Positions 14,682-21,710 of a DNA stretch of 23,540 nt are shown piece by piece. Every line of letters begins with the position of its first letter. The first letter of the stretch is position 1. The position numbers and the translations under genes are program-made. The DNA comes from Bacillota bacterium (GTDB lineage: Bacteria > Bacillota > Clostridia > Peptostreptococcales > Anaerovoracaceae), in the NCBI GenBank assembly GCA_023394035.1, contig JAEXBK010000039.1:1-23540 (forward strand). Reading direction: 5' to 3'. The notes beneath the pieces were generated by a model that made no database searches, had not been told where the DNA came from, and saw nothing but the letters and a program-made list of their open reading frames with translations.

Positions 14682-14709
14682 TTGACACACCGATGAAAAC
14701 ATATATAAT
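14682..14709 (+). promoter_or_regulatory. consensus sigma-A promoter of the ABC/DUF454 operon
   Basis: TTGACA (14682-14687) and TATAAT (14704-14709) are perfect matches to both promoter boxes, with a 16-bp spacer. The start would fall near 14716, leaving a leader of about 167 nt before the first ABC gene. Such a strong promoter usually implies repression; the dyads at 14714-14729 and 14770-14789 are the candidate operators. Confidence 0.8.
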
Positions 14710-14713
14710 TTAT

Positions 14714-14729
14714 GTTAGAAAATGCTAAC
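14714..14729. promoter_or_regulatory. candidate operator 1, GTTAG-N6-CTAAC
   Basis: A perfect 5-bp dyad GTTAG (14714-14718) / CTAAC (14725-14729) with a 6-bp spacer lies over the predicted transcription start. It shares the TTAG-N6-CTAA core with the second dyad 55 bp downstream. A repressor bound here would block the promoter. Which regulator binds is unknown. Confidence 0.5.
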
Positions 14730-14763
14730 CATTGCGACCGTAGCGGAGGTTGGCTGATTTTTT
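14724..14763 (+). terminator. early terminator-like hairpin in the ABC operon leader
   Basis: GCTAACC (14724-14730) pairs with GGTTGGC (14748-14754) through one wobble, around a 17-nt loop, followed by TGATTTTTT with six T at 14758-14763. AAAT before the left arm can also pair with ATTT after a TG bulge. If folded it would end transcription about 45-50 nt from the start, well before the coding region, which suggests attenuation. The left arm overlaps operator 1. Confidence 0.5.
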
Positions 14764-14769
14764 GCTTCC

Positions 14770-14789
14770 TGATTAGCTAATACTAATCA
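14770..14789. promoter_or_regulatory. candidate operator 2, TGATTAG-N6-CTAATCA
   Basis: A perfect 7-bp inverted repeat TGATTAG (14770-14776) / CTAATCA (14783-14789) surrounds a 6-bp spacer. The TTAG-N6-CTAA core and spacing are the same as at 14714-14729. The centre-to-centre distance is about 58 bp, so one protein could hold both sites or act as a roadblock. I did not find the motif elsewhere in the window, but I could not search exhaustively. Confidence 0.5.
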
Positions 14790-14882
14790 AAGTAAGAATA
14801 AACGACGAAAGAACGATAAGAAAAACAACGGCAAACCGTACCTCAATACGGCAACCGATTATACGAGAAAGAAGGCTATTTG

Positions 14883-16622
14883 ATGTTTGATAAAAGGCTG
14901 ATGCGGCTATGTCCCGAAAGCAAAAAATATATTGCGGGAAATATCTTATTGCAGTGGATAGAGCTGCTTTGCAATGCGCTGATGATATATGTGATCGCAG
15001 GCGGCGTAGAGAGGCTTTATCTGAGGAAATTTCAGAACGGCGATGCCGCGATGATTTTGACGGTAATACTGGTTACCGTTGTTCTCCGTTTTTTTACAAC
15101 AAAGGCGGCGACACGCATGAGCTATCTTGCTTCGCGTACAGTAAAGAAGACTATGAGGGAGAAAATTTATGACAAGCTGCTTCGGCTCGGAGGCACCTAC
15201 AGAGAGAAGGTAACGACGGCGGAGCTCGTTCAGGAGAGCGTCGAAGGCGTCGAACAGATAGAAAGCTATTTCGGACTCTACGTTCCTCAGTTTTTCTATG
15301 CTTTTATTGCACCTGTTACCCTTGCCCTATTATTCGGCTTAAGTGGGAGCTGGACTGTGGGCATCGTTCTCTTAGTAGGCGTACCGCTTATACCTGCAGC
15401 AATTATGATGGTGCAGAGGATGGCAAATAAACTGCTCAAAAAATACTGGGGACAATACACTCAGCTCGGCAGCACCTTTCTCGAAAATCTTCAGGGAATG
15501 ACGACGCTCAAGACATACAAGGCCGATGCGTATAAAAATGAGCAGATGAACGAGGAATCGGAGCATTTCAGAAAGGTAACTATGGCTGTTCTGACGATGC
15601 AGCTCAACTCGATTATAATAATGGATTTTGTGGCATATGGCGGAGTGGCAATCGGCATGATCCTTGCGGTCAGGGCTTTTCTTTCGGGATCGCTGCAGCT
15701 TAGTGGGTGCATTTTCATGATACTTTTGTCGGCGGATTTCTTTATCCCGATGCGGCGACTCGGCAGCTATTTTCATATAGCGATGAACGGAATGGCGGCA
15801 AGCAATAAGATATTTGCATTTCTTGCAGAAGATGAACCGGCCGAAAAGACACTTGCGGCGGAAGGCGGCGATATAGAATTAAGCGGCATCAGCTTTTCAT
15901 ACGACGGAGAGCGCAAAGTGCTTGATGACATAAATATACAAATTCCTGCGGAAAGCTTTACGGGCATAGTAGGAGAATCGGGAAGCGGCAAGTCGACTAT
16001 AGCTTCACTGCTTATGGGAAGAAATACACCGCAGTCCGGAAAGATAACGATTGGCGGAAAGGATATAGGCGATGTAACCGAAGAAAGCCTGATGAAGACC
16101 GTGACATATATAGGCTTCGGCAGCATCTTCTTCAAGGGCACCGTGCGCGATAACCTGATGCTTGCGCTTGATCCGTCTGAACAGGATGCTGAAAATAAGA
16201 TATGGAGTGTGCTCGAGGACTGTATGCTCGCACCGTTTTTGAGGGAGCAGGGTGGGCTTGATATGCAGCTCCTTGAAAATGCATCAAATCTCTCGGGCGG
16301 TCAGAAACAGAGGCTTGCCCTTGCAAGAGCGATACTGCACGACACACCGATATATATTTTTGACGAAGCCACGAGCAATATAGATATAGAAAGCGAAGAA
16401 GCCATACTTGAACAGATATATCGCCTTGCAAGGGAAAAGACGGTGATAATGATATCTCATCGCCTTGCAAATGTCATGAATGCGGATGCGATATATTGTA
16501 TGGAAAACGGGGAGCTTTCGGAATGGGGAAAACACGGGGAGCTGCTTTCATCAAAAGGCGCTTATGCGAAGCTCTGGAGCACTCAGGAAAAGCTGGAAAA
16601 CTACGGAAGGGAGGCGGCCTGA
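14883..16622 (+). CDS. ABC half-transporter (permease-ATPase), CydD-like, first subunit
   Basis: A 579-residue type IV ABC exporter-fold protein. Six membrane helices occupy about residues 15-300; FLENLQGMTTLKTYKAD (about 200-216) is typical of the CydD-like branch. The ATPase domain holds Walker A GESGSGKST (about 364-372), signature LSGGQKQR (from about 470), Walker B IYIFDEAT (Asp near 494) and the ISHR switch histidine. ATG 14883 is preferred to TTG 14880 because GAAGG lies 7 nt upstream. The second half-transporter follows after 1 bp, so the two probably form a heterodimer. CydDC proteins export cysteine, glutathione or haem-related cargo. No cydAB genes are here, so the substrate is unknown. 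Metal or siderophore transport is another known role of such pairs. Confidence 0.88.
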   Translation: MFDKRLMRLCPESKKYIAGNILLQWIELLCNALMIYVIAGGVERLYLRKFQNGDAAMILTVILVTVVLRFFTTKAATRMSYLASRTVKKTMREKIYDKLLRLGGTYREKVTTAELVQESVEGVEQIESYFGLYVPQFFYAFIAPVTLALLFGLSGSWTVGIVLLVGVPLIPAAIMMVQRMANKLLKKYWGQYTQLGSTFLENLQGMTTLKTYKADAYKNEQMNEESEHFRKVTMAVLTMQLNSIIIMDFVAYGGVAIGMILAVRAFLSGSLQLSGCIFMILLSADFFIPMRRLGSYFHIAMNGMAASNKIFAFLAEDEPAEKTLAAEGGDIELSGISFSYDGERKVLDDINIQIPAESFTGIVGESGSGKSTIASLLMGRNTPQSGKITIGGKDIGDVTEESLMKTVTYIGFGSIFFKGTVRDNLMLALDPSEQDAENKIWSVLEDCMLAPFLREQGGLDMQLLENASNLSGGQKQRLALARAILHDTPIYIFDEATSNIDIESEEAILEQIYRLAREKTVIMISHRLANVMNADAIYCMENGELSEWGKHGELLSSKGAYAKLWSTQEKLENYGREAA

Positions 16623-16623
16623 T

Positions 16624-18282
16624 ATGAAACAGCCATCAAAGGCAAAGACGCTAATGCGCATGATAGGGCTCGTAAAGCCTCTCGCCGGATTCATGGTAAT
16701 AGCTGTAGTGATGGGAACCTTAGGCTTCCTCTGTGCACAATTCATACAGATACTCGGAGTATATGCGGTGTTGTCGGGCCTCAAATACAACATTCCATTG
16801 GCAGTAAAGACGATATTCATTTTGATGATCGTCTTTGCCTTGCTCAGAGCCGTTTTCAGGCTGACCGAACAGAGAATGAACCATTATATCGCCTTTACAC
16901 TGCTTGCAATCATAAGGGATAAGGTATTTACGGCTCTCAGAAGGCTGTGTCCCGCGAAGCTCGAAGGACGCGATAAGGGCGATCTCATAAGTCTGATTAC
17001 CTCCGACGTTGAGCTGCTCGAAGTATTCTATGCACATACCATATCTCCGATATGTATAGCGCTGCTGAACTCGCTTATAATGAGCATATTTATAGGCGCA
17101 TATCACCTACAGCTTGGTATCATCGCTGCCGCCGCATATATTTCGGTCGGGCTGATTCTGCCGGTTTTGATATCGAAGAGGAGCGGCACTCTCGGCGGTG
17201 ACTTAAGAGCTCAGTCAGGCGAACTTGCAGCATATATGCTCGAAAACATCAGAGGACTCGATGAGACGATGCAGTACGGCTGCGGCATCAAAAGAAGAGA
17301 TGAAATGAATGTAAGAACAGACGAGCTCAGCAAAAAGCAGGGGCTGCTGAACGGGCTTACAGGAACAAATTTCGCGCTTGCCGGCACATTCATACTTGTA
17401 TTTGATGTGCTCATGCTCTTTGCAGCGGGAAGACTTTATCTAATGAATGAGGTGGGCTTTGACGGCTTTATAATTCCCGTAATTTCGCTGATGGCGACAT
17501 TTGGCCCCGTCATTGCTCTTGCAAACTTAGGAACAACACTTCAGACGACGACAGCTTCGGCGTCGCGTGTACTTGCGATACTTGATGAAGCGCCTGAAAC
17601 AGAGGATATCACAGGCAAAGAAAAAACCGAATTCAGCGGAGCATCATGCAGCGATGTCGCATTTTCCTACCGCGAAGAACAGGTGCTTGACGATCTTTCG
17701 GTTTCCTTCCCCGAAAACAAGATAGTCGGTGTTGTTGGCAAGTCAGGCTGCGGCAAGTCAACAATGCTTAAGCTGCTGATGCGCTTTTGGCAGACAAATG
17801 ACGGAAGAATAACCTTATCGGGAAAGAACATAGAGGAAATAAATACAGACGATCTGCGCGATATGGAAAGCTATATGACGCAGGAAACGCAGCTTTTCAA
17901 GGATACGATAGCAAATAACATCAGAATCGGAAAGCTCGGAGCTACTGATGCAGAGGTCGAAGCGGCATGCAAAAAAGCGGCAATACATGATTTTATAATG
18001 ACTCTTCCGAACCGTTATGAAACAAAGGTCGCTGAACTCGGAAACAGCTTGTCGGGCGGAGAAAGGCAGCGCATAGGACTTGCAAGGGCATTTCTGCATG
18101 ATGCGCCGTTCATGCTGCTTGACGAACCGACGAGCAATCTCGACAGCCTGAACGAAGCGGTAATCCTGAAATCCCTTAAGGATGAGGCAAACGGAAAGTC
18201 AATCGCACTCGTTTCTCACAGAAAGTCAACAGTCAGGATCGCGGAAGATGTCATATACATGGAAGACGGACGCGTATCATAG
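16624..18282 (+). CDS. ABC half-transporter (permease-ATPase), second subunit
   Basis: A 552-residue partner of the preceding gene. Six membrane helices lie at about residues 15-310. The ATPase domain has Walker A GKSGCGKST (from about 372), Q-loop TQETQLF, signature LSGGERQR (from about 476), Walker B MLLDEPTSN (Asp near 500) and the VSHR switch. The start codon ATG 16624 follows GGGAGG (16609-16614). A longer open frame running back to 16480 is an overlap artefact inside the upstream gene. Both half-transporters have intact catalytic glutamates after Walker B, so neither nucleotide site looks degenerate in that residue. The stop is followed after 16 bp by the DUF454 gene. Membrane-located; substrate unknown. 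Confidence 0.88.
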   Translation: MKQPSKAKTLMRMIGLVKPLAGFMVIAVVMGTLGFLCAQFIQILGVYAVLSGLKYNIPLAVKTIFILMIVFALLRAVFRLTEQRMNHYIAFTLLAIIRDKVFTALRRLCPAKLEGRDKGDLISLITSDVELLEVFYAHTISPICIALLNSLIMSIFIGAYHLQLGIIAAAAYISVGLILPVLISKRSGTLGGDLRAQSGELAAYMLENIRGLDETMQYGCGIKRRDEMNVRTDELSKKQGLLNGLTGTNFALAGTFILVFDVLMLFAAGRLYLMNEVGFDGFIIPVISLMATFGPVIALANLGTTLQTTTASASRVLAILDEAPETEDITGKEKTEFSGASCSDVAFSYREEQVLDDLSVSFPENKIVGVVGKSGCGKSTMLKLLMRFWQTNDGRITLSGKNIEEINTDDLRDMESYMTQETQLFKDTIANNIRIGKLGATDAEVEAACKKAAIHDFIMTLPNRYETKVAELGNSLSGGERQRIGLARAFLHDAPFMLLDEPTSNLDSLNEAVILKSLKDEANGKSIALVSHRKSTVRIAEDVIYMEDGRVS

Positions 18283-18298
18283 AAAGGAGCATCCTTAC

Positions 18299-18685
18299 AT
18301 GAAGATCAAAAAAGTCATATTTGTTGCACTCGGCTGCATATGCCTCGCACTCGGAACGATAGGAATATGCTTGCCCATAATACCGACAACACCTTTTTAT
18401 CTGGCAACGCTGTTCTTTTTTGCAAACAGCTCGGACAGGCTTCATAAGTGGTTTACGGAAAGCAAGCTCTACGAAAAACACCTCGCCTCATATGTAAAAG
18501 GAGAGGGGATGCTTAAGCAGACAAAGATAGGCATAATGATAACCGTAACGGCTCTAATGTCATTCGGAGCCTTTATGATGGCAAGAAAGGGTATATGGAT
18601 ACCTTGCATAATACTTGCAGCAGTCTGGATCGCACATATCTACTATTTCCTTTTCAGGGTACAGACGATTACGGCAAAAAAATGA
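18299..18685 (+). CDS. DUF454 / YbaN-family membrane protein
   Basis: A 128-residue inner-membrane protein of the YbaN (DUF454) family. Its hallmark is the first hydrophobic stretch with GTIGICLPIIPTTPFYLATLFFFANSS (about residues 19-45), then a short polar segment (FTESKLYEKHLASYVKGEG) and two further helices (IMITVTALMSFGAFMMA and IPCIILAAVWIAHIYYFLF). The function of the family is not established. It is the third gene after two ABC half-transporters, with AAAGGAG 9 nt before its ATG, so it probably supports or is co-regulated with that transporter. It is the last gene of the operon. The 3' hairpin 10 bp beyond its stop is oriented for the opposite strand, so the plus-strand end is unclear. 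Confidence 0.88.
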   Translation: MKIKKVIFVALGCICLALGTIGICLPIIPTTPFYLATLFFFANSSDRLHKWFTESKLYEKHLASYVKGEGMLKQTKIGIMITVTALMSFGAFMMARKGIWIPCIILAAVWIAHIYYFLFRVQTITAKK

Positions 18686-18688
18686 ATC

Positions 18689-18715
18689 AAAAAACTCCCG
18701 TCGCAAGGCGGGAGC
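18689..18715 (-). terminator. intrinsic terminator of the alcohol dehydrogenase gene
   Basis: CTCCCGTC (18695-18702) and GGCGGGAG (18707-18714) form an 8-bp GC-rich stem closed by a GCAA (GNRA) tetraloop. On the minus strand it is followed by a run of six T (18689-18694 as A on the plus strand). It lies 23 bp beyond the dehydrogenase stop. On the plus strand it lacks a U-run and would only weakly stop DUF454 transcripts. Confidence 0.85.
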
Positions 18716-18737
18716 TTCACTATCCGGATATTCGTAT

Positions 18738-19904
18738 CTACAGGCAAGCCTTATAAATGTTTACTATGTCTTCGTCGGTAAGCGGAACAAAGCTTTCGGA
18801 AATAAGCCCGTTACGGTTTGCGTGAGCTGCCATAGCTTTGAAGTTCTCTTCACCGATATTAAGCTCACTCAGCGTCATCGGAATACCTGTGGATTTGAAG
18901 TATTCTTCAAGCGCGTCGATTCCGTCAAACGCGAGTTTTGTTTTGTCATCTCCGGTAAGACCCATCACATTTTTTGCAAATCTGACGAAGCGTTCGGTAA
19001 CCGAAGGATCCTTTGTGAGAGCGTAGCGCATCCATCTCGGAGTGAGAATGGCAAGCCCTACGCCGTGCGTAATGTCGTAATAAGCTGAAAGCTCATGCTC
19101 CATAGCGTGGCAAGGCCAGCCCGAGTCGTCTTTGCCGTACGACGGAATGCCCGAACATGCGATGTTTGAATTGCGCATGAGATTGGCGCGCGCACTGTAA
19201 TTTTCGGGATCCGATATGGCGATAAGGCAGTTTTTCATTACCGATTTCAGTATCGTTTCCGATATGCCTTCCGAAAGATCGCTGTCATCAGTGCGCGAAA
19301 AATACTCTTCGCAGATGTGGCTCATTATATCGGCCGAGCCCGATGCCGTCTGATAAGGCGAAACCGTAAAGGTATATGTCGGGTCGCATATCGAAACGGC
19401 AGGATGAGTGAACATGTTTCCAATCTTTTCTTGCGTTTCGAGATTTGATATTACCGCTCCTCCGTCAAATTCAGAGCCGGTCGCGCTCAATGTCAGAATA
19501 TCGACGAGCGGCAGTGCCTTAAGCGAACCGTGTCTGTTTTTCACCATGTCCCAAAGGTCGCCTTCGTAGTAGACCCCGCAAGCGATAGCCTTTGAGCAGT
19601 CTATAGTGCTTCCGCCGCCAACTGCAAGGATTACGTCAATATCGTTTTCCTTGCACAGTCTGACGCCTTCCTTGACAGAAGTTATCCTCGGATTAGGCTC
19701 GATTCCGGAAAGCTCCGTAACAACAAAGCCGCCGGCATTAAGTATTTCCATGACTTCATCATAAATCCCGGTTTTTTTGATGGAGCCTCCGCCGTATGTC
19801 AAAAGAACATTCTTGCCGAATTTGTTCAGCGCTCCCTCCAAATGCGATATCTGACCCTTGCCGAAATGAAGCACGGTTCCGATGTTATGTGTAAAGTTGT
19901 TCAT
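18738..19904 (-). CDS. iron-containing alcohol dehydrogenase (YqhD/BdhA-like)
   Basis: A 388-residue group III dehydrogenase. The N-terminal Rossmann-like domain has the GGGSTIDCSKAIA nucleotide-binding loop (about residues 93-105). Metal ligands are visible as Asp and His in GSADIMSHICEEYF and as two histidines in HAMEHELSAYYDITHGVGLAI. The sequence resembles NAD(P)H-dependent butanol dehydrogenase/YqhD aldehyde reductases, so reduction of short-chain or toxic aldehydes is likely; cofactor and substrate cannot be fixed. The start is MNNFTHN at 19902-19904 with GGAGGT 6 nt upstream. A longer open frame to 20189 would overlap yaaA and lacks support. It is divergent from yaaA across 130 bp. Confidence 0.93.
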   Translation of the reverse strand: MNNFTHNIGTVLHFGKGQISHLEGALNKFGKNVLLTYGGGSIKKTGIYDEVMEILNAGGFVVTELSGIEPNPRITSVKEGVRLCKENDIDVILAVGGGSTIDCSKAIACGVYYEGDLWDMVKNRHGSLKALPLVDILTLSATGSEFDGGAVISNLETQEKIGNMFTHPAVSICDPTYTFTVSPYQTASGSADIMSHICEEYFSRTDDSDLSEGISETILKSVMKNCLIAISDPENYSARANLMRNSNIACSGIPSYGKDDSGWPCHAMEHELSAYYDITHGVGLAILTPRWMRYALTKDPSVTERFVRFAKNVMGLTGDDKTKLAFDGIDALEEYFKSTGIPMTLSELNIGEENFKAMAAHANRNGLISESFVPLTDEDIVNIYKACL

Positions 19905-20003
19905 ATTATTACCTCCAATAAGCAAAGTATGTACCTGATATAATATTAATATACACCATGCGGCAAAAATAATTCGCAGAAATATAAAAAAGGCAATACG
20001 GGG

Positions 20004-20030
20004 TATAATAATATGGTAAAAGAACGGAGG
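20004..20030 (+). promoter_or_regulatory. -10 box and ribosome binding site of yaaA
   Basis: TATAAT (20004-20009) is a perfect -10 element, but I see no good -35 about 17 bp upstream, so an activator or weak promoter is possible. GGAGG at 20026-20030 sits 4 nt before the ATG at 20035. The box runs into AATAT, giving a loose resemblance to half of a PerR box, too weak to call. Confidence 0.45.
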
Positions 20031-20034
20031 CATT

Positions 20035-20775
20035 ATGCGAATAATTATTTCACCTGCAAAGCAAATGGTAACGAATACAGACATATTTCCGTGCACGGGA
20101 ACACCGGTTTTTATAGACGAGGCGAAGCTTTTGATGGAAGAGATAAGGTCGATGACCGCAAAGGAGCAGCAAAAGCTTTGGAAGTGCAACGACAGCCTTG
20201 CCGATCAAAACCGTCGCCGTTTTGCTGACATGGATCTCGAAAAGAACCTCACGCCGGCAATCCTTTCTTATGACGGAATACAGTTCAAATACATGGCACC
20301 CGCAGTATTTGAGGATGGAGAGTTCGATTATCTGCAGGAAAATCTTCGCATACTTTCGGGCTTTTACGGCGTTGTAAAACCGCTCGACGGCGTTACACCA
20401 TACCGTCTCGAAATGCAATCAAAATTAGCCGCATCCGGTCACAGGGATCTATATGATTTTTGGGGAGCTTCGATATACGATGAGGTTATGGATGAAAGCC
20501 GCACGCTGATCAATCTCGCCTCAAAGGAATATTCAAAGTGCGTGGAAAAATATTTAACGCCGAAGGATCGGTTTATCACATGTGTTTTCGGCGAACGGGA
20601 AGGCGGTAAGGTCATGCAGAAGGGCGTATATGCAAAGATGGCAAGGGGTGAGATGGTACGCTTCCTTGCAGGACTTCATGCAGCTGCACCTGAGGCGATG
20701 AAGGCTTTTTCGTGGAGCGGCTATGCCTTTGACGAAGAATTATCTTCCGATACGGAATATGTTTTCATCAGATAA
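20035..20775 (+). CDS. yaaA: YaaA-family peroxide stress protein (DUF328)
   Basis: A 246-residue YaaA protein, matching the family length. The hallmarks are IISPAKQM at the N-terminus, LSYDGIQFKYM (about 80-90), LRILSGFYGVVKPLDGVTPYRLEMQ (about 103-127) and DLYDFWG. In Escherichia coli, YaaA is induced by OxyR and lowers free intracellular iron during hydrogen peroxide stress, limiting Fenton damage; the family also binds DNA in vitro. Here it lies ahead of a glutathione peroxidase gene on the same strand, 122 bp apart, consistent with a peroxide-response neighbourhood. The start follows GGAGG. No terminator is visible between it and gpx. Confidence 0.93.
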   Translation: MRIIISPAKQMVTNTDIFPCTGTPVFIDEAKLLMEEIRSMTAKEQQKLWKCNDSLADQNRRRFADMDLEKNLTPAILSYDGIQFKYMAPAVFEDGEFDYLQENLRILSGFYGVVKPLDGVTPYRLEMQSKLAASGHRDLYDFWGASIYDEVMDESRTLINLASKEYSKCVEKYLTPKDRFITCVFGEREGGKVMQKGVYAKMARGEMVRFLAGLHAAAPEAMKAFSWSGYAFDEELSSDTEYVFIR

Positions 20776-20790
20776 AGATCGGATTAAATT

Positions 20791-20838
20791 ATTTTATATT
20801 TTATGTTTATGATGCCGTGAACAGGGTAAATATAAAAT
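20791..20838. promoter_or_regulatory. 11-bp inverted repeat ahead of gpx
   Basis: ATTTTATATTT (20791-20801) and AAATATAAAAT (20828-20838) are perfect inverted repeats separated by 26 bp, in the 122-bp yaaA-gpx spacer. No U-run follows, so it is not a terminator. It may be an operator or just AT-rich coincidence. The region downstream also contains CAATTAAATTG at about 20850, another short dyad. Confidence 0.3.
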
Positions 20839-20897
20839 GTTGATTGAACACAATTAAATTGCGCAAAACTAAAAAGCGAAAGCGAAAGGTGGATAAT

Positions 20898-21437
20898 ATG
20901 AATATTTTTGATTATACGGTAAAAGCACAGGACGGCAGCGACTTCAGACTAGCAGATCTCAAGGGAAAGGTTCTTCTCGTAGTAAATACGGCAACGGAAT
21001 GCGGATTCACACCGCAGTATGCCAATCTGCAGGAGATTTACAAAGACCTCAAGGACAAGGGGCTCGAAATCCTTGATTTCCCTTGCAACCAGTTCGGGGA
21101 GCAGGCTCCGGGAACAAACGATGAGATCCATACATTCTGCACGGGCAGATTCGGAGTTACATTCCCGCAGTTTTCCAAGATAGATGTAAACGGCGAAAAT
21201 GCGGATCCGCTTTACAAGTGCCTCACATCCGAGACCGTATTTACAGGCTTTGAAGGTGAAATGGGAGACATCCTCGATCCTATCGTAGTAAAAATGGATC
21301 CTGACTACAAGACTAACGGCAACATCAAGTGGAATTTTACAAAATTCCTCATAGGCAAAGACGGAAACATCGTAGAGCGCTTTGAGCCGACAGCCTCGCT
21401 CGAAAGAGTAAAGGCGAGCATCGAAAAGATCCTCTAA
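20898..21437 (+). CDS. gpx: cysteine-type glutathione peroxidase
   Basis: A 179-residue member of the GPx family in the thioredoxin fold. Peroxidatic Cys35 lies in NTATECGFTPQY, encoded by TGC, not a TGA selenocysteine. FPCNQFGEQ holds Cys63 and the catalytic-triad glutamine, and KWNFTKFL holds the triad tryptophan and asparagine. Cys81 in FCTGRFGVTFP matches the resolving cysteine of plant-type enzymes, which form an internal disulfide and are reduced by thioredoxin rather than glutathione; that is the likely reductant here. ATG 20898 is preferred to an in-frame start at 20844 because AAAGGTGGA precedes it. It is cytosolic, as no signal peptide is seen. Upstream neighbour yaaA fits peroxide defence. 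Confidence 0.95.
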   Translation: MNIFDYTVKAQDGSDFRLADLKGKVLLVVNTATECGFTPQYANLQEIYKDLKDKGLEILDFPCNQFGEQAPGTNDEIHTFCTGRFGVTFPQFSKIDVNGENADPLYKCLTSETVFTGFEGEMGDILDPIVVKMDPDYKTNGNIKWNFTKFLIGKDGNIVERFEPTASLERVKASIEKIL

Positions 21438-21460
21438 AAACTGCTCTAACAAGCCAATAC

Positions 21461-21491
21461 AGCCCGCAGCGCAAGACATGCCGCGGGCTTT
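21461..21491 (+). terminator. intrinsic terminator of gpx
   Basis: AGCCCGC (21461-21467) pairs with GCGGGCT (21483-21489), a 7-bp GC-rich stem with a 15-nt loop, 23 bp after the gpx stop. Only TTT follows, so it is a weak or partial terminator. Confidence 0.65.
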
Positions 21492-21503
21492 GCTATATAT
21501 AGC

Positions 21504-21532
21504 TTGATATAGAATGCGGCAAATAGTAAAAT
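21504..21532 (+). promoter_or_regulatory. promoter of the ktrB-ktrA operon
   Basis: TTGATA (21504-21509, 5/6 match) and TAAAAT (21527-21532, 5/6 match) are separated by exactly 17 bp. The start near 21539 gives a leader of about 215 nt before the ktrB ATG, long enough to hold the leader ORF and terminator described below. The palindrome GCTATATATAGC (21492-21503) abuts the -35 box. Confidence 0.65.
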
Positions 21533-21541
21533 TAACATAAG

Positions 21542-21580
21542 CGTTCCATAATTTACTGAAAAATAGTCAAAAATGGAACG
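21542..21580 (+). other. 8-bp dyad at the start of the ktrB leader
   Basis: CGTTCCAT (21542-21549) and ATGGAACG (21573-21580) are perfect inverted repeats around a 23-nt AT-rich loop, immediately after the predicted transcription start. It could form a 5' hairpin in the leader RNA or be an operator. No known riboswitch was recognised. Confidence 0.35.
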
Positions 21581-21648
21581 AAAAGTCATCAAAATGGTGT
21601 ATTTATGGAATAATATGCAGGTATTATGTAAACCGAGCGGAGTGAGCA

Positions 21649-21681
21649 ATGTGTAGCCGAAAAACAGCAAAAAAGATATAG
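21649..21681 (+). CDS. candidate 10-codon leader peptide MCSRKTAKKI
   Basis: ATG at 21649 is preceded by GGAG (21639-21642) at 6 nt, an ideal binding site, and the frame runs ten codons to TAG at 21679-21681. The last codons lie in the left arm of the intrinsic terminator at 21669-21710, and the TAG is exactly the end of that arm. A ribosome finishing this peptide would cover the left arm and prevent the terminator from forming. The peptide is basic (one Arg, three Lys). This is an inference from layout; a chance short frame cannot be excluded. Confidence 0.4.
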   Translation: MCSRKTAKKI

Positions 21682-21710
21682 TGCGTTTTGCGTTCTATGT
21701 CTTTTTTTTT
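21669..21710 (+). terminator. intrinsic terminator/attenuator ahead of ktrB
   Basis: AAAAAAGATATAG (21669-21681) pairs with CTATGTCTTTTTT (21695-21707) through one wobble, around a 13-nt loop that contains GCGTTTTGCG. The T-run extends to 21710, nine T in a row. It sits only 46 nt before the ktrB ATG and downstream of a good promoter. It therefore looks like a conditional attenuator in the leader rather than the end of an upstream gene. GCAAAA at 21667-21672 can alternatively pair with TTTTGC at 21686-21691. Confidence 0.7.

Noticed and set aside
16480..16623. 48-codon extension of the second ABC subunit
   Set aside because: It lies wholly within the conserved end of the first ABC subunit in another frame; ATG 16624 has GGGAGG at a proper distance.
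19943..19952. Palindrome ATATTAATAT between the alcohol dehydrogenase and yaaA as an operator
   Set aside because: Ten bases of pure A/T in an AT-rich spacer are expected by chance; no supporting second copy was seen.
19905..20189. 95-codon extension of the alcohol dehydrogenase
   Set aside because: It runs through the divergent promoter region and into yaaA; MNNFTHN has a perfect GGAGGT site and matches the family start.
21573..21656. 27-codon open frame in the ktrB leader beginning ATGGAACG
   Set aside because: No ribosome binding site precedes it, and its start lies in the dyad arm; the 10-codon frame at 21649 has a far better initiation region.
21539..21668. ydaO-type c-di-AMP riboswitch upstream of ktrB
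   Set aside because: The position is typical, but I could not find the conserved sequence blocks of that class in the leader. A covariance-model search would settle it.
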